Assembly (NCBI GenBank): GCA_023132505.1
Contig: JAGLYE010000076.1
Span: 1-7,204, forward strand
Direction: 5' to 3'
From: Bacteroidales bacterium
GTDB taxonomy: Bacteria; Bacteroidota; Bacteroidia; Bacteroidales; B18-G4
DNA length: 7,204 nucleotides
Part shown: piece after piece, positions 4,537 to 7,204 of the stretch
Layout of the letters: each line of letters starts with the position of its first letter
Position numbering within the stretch: position 1 is the stretch's first letter
The notes under the pieces: model-generated
Seen by the model: the letters and a program-made list of their open reading frames with translations, nothing else
Database searches by the model: none
Told to the model about the DNA's origin: nothing
Program-made: the position numbers and the translations under genes

Positions 4537-6975
4537 ATGAAAAGAATTTTTCTCTCTCTCCTGGCTGTTGCTTTTCTGGGCACTACTACCTTTGCCCAAA
4601 GTGTAATATACCAGGATGATTTTGAGGCGTATACGGTAGGAGACTACCTGTGCATGCAAACTACTTACTGGACAACCTGGAGCAATGCTCCCGGTACAGC
4701 TGAAGATGCATTTATCAGTGATGACTATGCTTCCAGCCCGACCAAATCAGTGAAAATTGATGGTACTACTGACCTCGTTCTCCCCCTTGGTGATAAACAG
4801 AACGGGACTTTTGAAGTTGCTTTTAGTTACTTTATCGAAAGTGGTTATGGCGGTTATTATAACCTTCAGCACTATGAAGCCCCCGGTACAGAATGGGCCG
4901 TGGAGGTTTATTTTGCTTCCGACGGAACCGCTGAGATCAAAGCCGATGGAGCTACGATTGCTTTTACCTATGCTCCTGCTACCTGGATCGAGTTCGTAAA
5001 CATGGTTAATATGGATGATGATATTGCCGAGATCTGGATGGATGGCGTTCTGCTGCACTCCTGGACATGGAGTACACAATCAGGTGGCGGATCAGGTGCC
5101 AACCAGCTTGGCGGCCTGAACGTTTATGCCGGTGCCCCTGGCAGCGATGACCCGCTCTTCTATATGGATGATGTAAGCTACGTGCAATTTTTTGAACCAC
5201 TGGATTTTGAAGATTTTGAATCATACACAGTAGGAGATTATATCGCAGTGGAAAATCCTGAGTGGTGGGTAACATGGAGCAATGCTCCCGGTTCAGCCGA
5301 GGATGGCCTGATTGTTAATGATGAGGCGTTCAGCCCTACTAAATCACTTCAGGTTGAAGGCTCAACAGACCTTATTTATAAACTCGGCGACAAAACTGCC
5401 GGCGAATTTGATGTGAACTGGATGATGTTTGTTCCTACAGGATATGCAGGATATTACAACTTCCAGCATATGCAGGCCCCGGGCGTTGAATGGGCTGTTG
5501 AAGTTTATTTTAATACGGATGGCAGCGGTGAATTCAATGCTGACGGACAAACCATCGCCTTTACTTTTGACCATGACACATGGATGGACATCGATCACTA
5601 TATCAACCTCGATGATGATGTGGCGGAAATGTATCTTGATGGCGTGATGATCCATTCCTGGACCTGGAGTACACAGGCCGGCGGTGGTAGTGGTGCCAAT
5701 CAGCTGGGTGGTGTCGACTTCTTTGCCGGTGCACATACAGGCGAAACGCCATTGTATTATGTTGACGATGTTTTCTTCATGCAAACAGGTGGGGCTACCG
5801 ACCCTGCTATCGAACTGCTTCCCGTTATGTTTGATGATACCATTGCACAAGGGACCACTGCCGATAAAGACCTGGAAGTTCACAACATTGGTGGTGCCGA
5901 TCTTGAATACCTCATCTCTGTGGTTTATGATATAGTTGATAAAAAAGATGAAGTGATTATTCCTGCAAGCCATAGTATCTTCTTTGCCAAAGGAAATGCT
6001 GAACTTAGCATTATCGACCTTCCGAACCCGGGTGGTGCAGCTCCTCCTACCGACGATGTTACACTGCACTATGACGGTCCTAATGCCAGCGCTGTAGGGC
6101 TTACTGGTCCCAACGATTGGGAAGCTGCAGCTAAATTCCCTGCTTCAATGGTGAATCCCTATGCCGGCATGGAACTTACAAAGGTCAGGGTATATATCAA
6201 TGATCCTGATCCTGCTGACGACCTTGCTATTAAAGTATATGGTATGAACCTCGATTACCTGCCGGGTGCCCTGCTGGTTGAGGAAGCATTTTCACCAATT
6301 CAAATCGATTGGAATGAGATCATACTGCCAACACCGATCCCCATAACAGGTGAAGACCTCTGGATCGCATGTTATGTAAACCAGACCACGCTGACACACC
6401 CGATAGGAACCGATGGAGGTCCTTCCGTTTATAACGGCGACTGGATCAGTACTGGTCCGGGCTGGGGACACCTCTATCCGGGTATCGATGCCAACTGGAA
6501 CATACAGGGTATCCTCACAGGGAGTCCCATCGAAGCATGGCTTTCAACAGTCCCGGCTTCAGGTACTGTTGTTGCAGGCGAATTCGACGATGTTACCGTT
6601 ACTTACGATGCCAGCGACCTGGCGTTCGGAATTTACTCAGCTAATCTGGTATTTACAACCAATGACCCGGAAAACCAATTCCTGGAAGTACCTGTTACAT
6701 TGACAGTTGTTGATGGTACCGGTATCGGTGAAGGTGAAGCTTCACGTATCGAAATGCTGGTATATCCGAACCCGGCCAGGAATATTGTTAATGTACAGTC
6801 GAATCTTACGATCGACAGACTGAGCATTTATAACCATATTGGACAGGCTGTTGCCGAAGTGATTGTGAACAACAACACTGCCAGTGTAAGTGTTGATGGT
6901 ATCGGGGCAGGTGTTTATTTTATCCGCATCGAAACCGCCAACGGATATACAACTCAGAAACTTGTGATTGAATAA
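4537..6975 (+). CDS. Secreted multidomain protein with duplicated lectin/LamG-like domain and type IX sorting tail
   Basis: This 812-residue protein is exported by Sec and probably carried across the outer membrane by the type IX secretion system. The signal peptide is MKRIFLSLLAVAFLGTTTFA, followed by Gln21. Residues about 25-216 and 223-416 are two copies of one beta-rich domain, about 60% identical by eye. Both contain DFExYTVGDY, TWSNAPG, GYYNxQH, EWAVEVYF, HSWTWSTQ and GGGSGANQLGG; concanavalin A-like (LamG-type) folds have comparable features. About 421-465 starts an Ig-like anchor domain (LEVHNIGGADLEYLIS). About 505-662 is a separate beta domain (LHYDG, AAKFPASMVNPYAGMELTKV, EDLWIACYV, NWNIQGIL) seen in many Bacteroidota surface proteins. 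About 666-726 resumes the Ig-like pattern (WLSTVPASGTVVAG, FTTNDPENQFLEVPVTLTVV). Residues 739-812 are the sorting domain (LVYPNPARNIVNV, LSIYNHIGQ, GVYFIRIETANG, QKLVIE). No catalytic motif is visible, so adhesion or glycan binding is the best guess. It is monocistronic, with its own promoter box and terminator. Confidence 0.92.
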   Translation: MKRIFLSLLAVAFLGTTTFAQSVIYQDDFEAYTVGDYLCMQTTYWTTWSNAPGTAEDAFISDDYASSPTKSVKIDGTTDLVLPLGDKQNGTFEVAFSYFIESGYGGYYNLQHYEAPGTEWAVEVYFASDGTAEIKADGATIAFTYAPATWIEFVNMVNMDDDIAEIWMDGVLLHSWTWSTQSGGGSGANQLGGLNVYAGAPGSDDPLFYMDDVSYVQFFEPLDFEDFESYTVGDYIAVENPEWWVTWSNAPGSAEDGLIVNDEAFSPTKSLQVEGSTDLIYKLGDKTAGEFDVNWMMFVPTGYAGYYNFQHMQAPGVEWAVEVYFNTDGSGEFNADGQTIAFTFDHDTWMDIDHYINLDDDVAEMYLDGVMIHSWTWSTQAGGGSGANQLGGVDFFAGAHTGETPLYYVDDVFFMQTGGATDPAIELLPVMFDDTIAQGTTADKDLEVHNIGGADLEYLISVVYDIVDKKDEVIIPASHSIFFAKGNAELSIIDLPNPGGAAPPTDDVTLHYDGPNASAVGLTGPNDWEAAAKFPASMVNPYAGMELTKVRVYINDPDPADDLAIKVYGMNLDYLPGALLVEEAFSPIQIDWNEIILPTPIPITGEDLWIACYVNQTTLTHPIGTDGGPSVYNGDWISTGPGWGHLYPGIDANWNIQGILTGSPIEAWLSTVPASGTVVAGEFDDVTVTYDASDLAFGIYSANLVFTTNDPENQFLEVPVTLTVVDGTGIGEGEASRIEMLVYPNPARNIVNVQSNLTIDRLSIYNHIGQAVAEVIVNNNTASVSVDGIGAGVYFIRIETANGYTTQKLVIE
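4615..5784 (+). repeat. Intragenic duplication of a ~597-bp domain-coding unit
   Basis: Codons for residues 27-216 and 225-416 align with a steady offset of 199 residues (597 bp) over nearly their whole length. At the N-terminal edge the offset is 198 because of a one-residue indel. DNA identity is locally high: the TGGAGCAATGCTCCCGG block at 4678 recurs at 5275. Other parts have drifted, so the duplication is not very recent. The most conserved blocks (WSNAPG, EWAVEVYF, HSWTWSTQ, GGGSGANQLGG) probably mark the fold core or ligand site. Confidence 0.85.
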
Positions 6976-6997
6976 ATCAATTCATGGATAAGATCGA

Positions 6998-7030
6998 AAG
7001 CTCCCCGAATACTCGGGGAGCTTTTTTTTT
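6998..7030 (+). terminator. Intrinsic terminator of the secreted-protein gene
   Basis: A perfect 11-bp stem (6998-7008 with 7013-7023, core CTCCCCGA/TCGGGGAG) has a four-base ATAC loop and runs into nine T residues at 7022-7030. It lies 22 bp after the stop codon. The other strand lacks a comparable T tract, so it acts on plus-strand transcripts. Confidence 0.95.
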
Positions 7031-7120
7031 GGCATGAGGAATAGGGTTCTTAGATAATATTGTTGTCATCCCTGTACGGGTTACGTAATTCGGTAACAGT
7101 TTTGTTTTGATGGTTTTACT

Positions 7121-7186
7121 TCGAGGCATTTAAATAGTGCCTCGACTTCGCTCGACCTTAAGTTGTCACCCCGAGCGAAGTCGAGG
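7121..7186. repeat. Intergenic inverted repeat with two alternative pairings
   Basis: CCTCGACTTCGCTCG (7140-7154) and CGAGCGAAGTCGAGG (7172-7186) form a perfect 15-bp inverted repeat around a 17-nt loop. An upstream TCGAGGCA (7121-7128) is also a perfect 8-bp complement of TGCCTCGA (7138-7145), which overlaps the left arm, so only one pairing can form at a time. There is no T tract after either hairpin. GAGCGAAGTCGAGG-type sequences are, from memory, common dispersed intergenic palindromes in Bacteroidota, so a REP- or MITE-like element is the likeliest identity. The rest of 7031-7204 holds no gene or RNA that I can support. Confidence 0.8.
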
Positions 7187-7204
7187 GGCCTCCTGCCTAA
7201 AATG

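Noticed and set aside
5362..6069. Minus-strand open frame of 235 codons inside the secreted-protein gene
   Set aside because: The plus-strand protein has clear domains, a signal peptide and a sorting tail across this stretch. The antisense product has low-quality composition and no start signals.
7080..7097. GTTAC/GTAAC inverted repeat with TTACGTAA palindrome
   Set aside because: Only 5 bp pair across an 8-nt loop in AT-rich DNA, which is too weak to separate from chance.

Overview
The window looks like a chromosomal segment from a member of the Bacteroidota, probably Bacteroidales-like and otherwise unplaced. Four observations support this: a secreted protein with a C-terminal type IX secretion sorting domain, start codons without Shine-Dalgarno sequences, several TAnnTTTG promoter boxes typical of this phylum, and the sequence type of the SerRS and of the extended L21. 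The GC content is moderate and I see no phage, transposase, CRISPR array or defence genes. Most of the window is housekeeping sequence.

Minus strand, in order of transcription (right to left). A ten-helix EamA/DMT transporter (4270-3344) is followed by rplU (L21, 3289-2699) and rpmA (L27, 2669-2397). A strong intrinsic terminator (2337-2370) closes that unit. A new promoter box then precedes serS (2255-984), which is followed after 44 bp by an exported TPR protein (939 to beyond position 1). The TPR gene is cut by the left edge of the window, and its frame is open through the whole 939 bases. L21 carries an unusual tail of about 93 residues rich in Lys, Ala and Pro. The DNA for this tail contains a small GC-rich palindrome and a tandem 21-bp repeat.

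Divergent intergenic region (4271-4536). It separates the transporter (leftward) from a large secreted protein gene (rightward). It holds two different tandem repeat tracts, one of seven 7-bp units and one of six to seven 9-bp units, flanked by a promoter box for each gene.

Plus strand. One 812-residue secreted protein (4537-6975) has a signal peptide, two tandem copies of a lectin/LamG-like domain and an Ig-like anchor domain that appears to be interrupted by a beta-rich domain. It ends in a type IX secretion sorting tail and is followed by a strong intrinsic terminator (6998-7030). The remaining sequence to 7204 has no gene that I can see. It holds a 15-bp perfect inverted repeat with an alternative 8-bp pairing partner, of the kind dispersed between genes in this phylum.

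I found no convincing new multi-gene system. The most unusual points are the decorated L21 tail, the paired tandem repeats between the divergent genes, and the domain architecture of the secreted protein.
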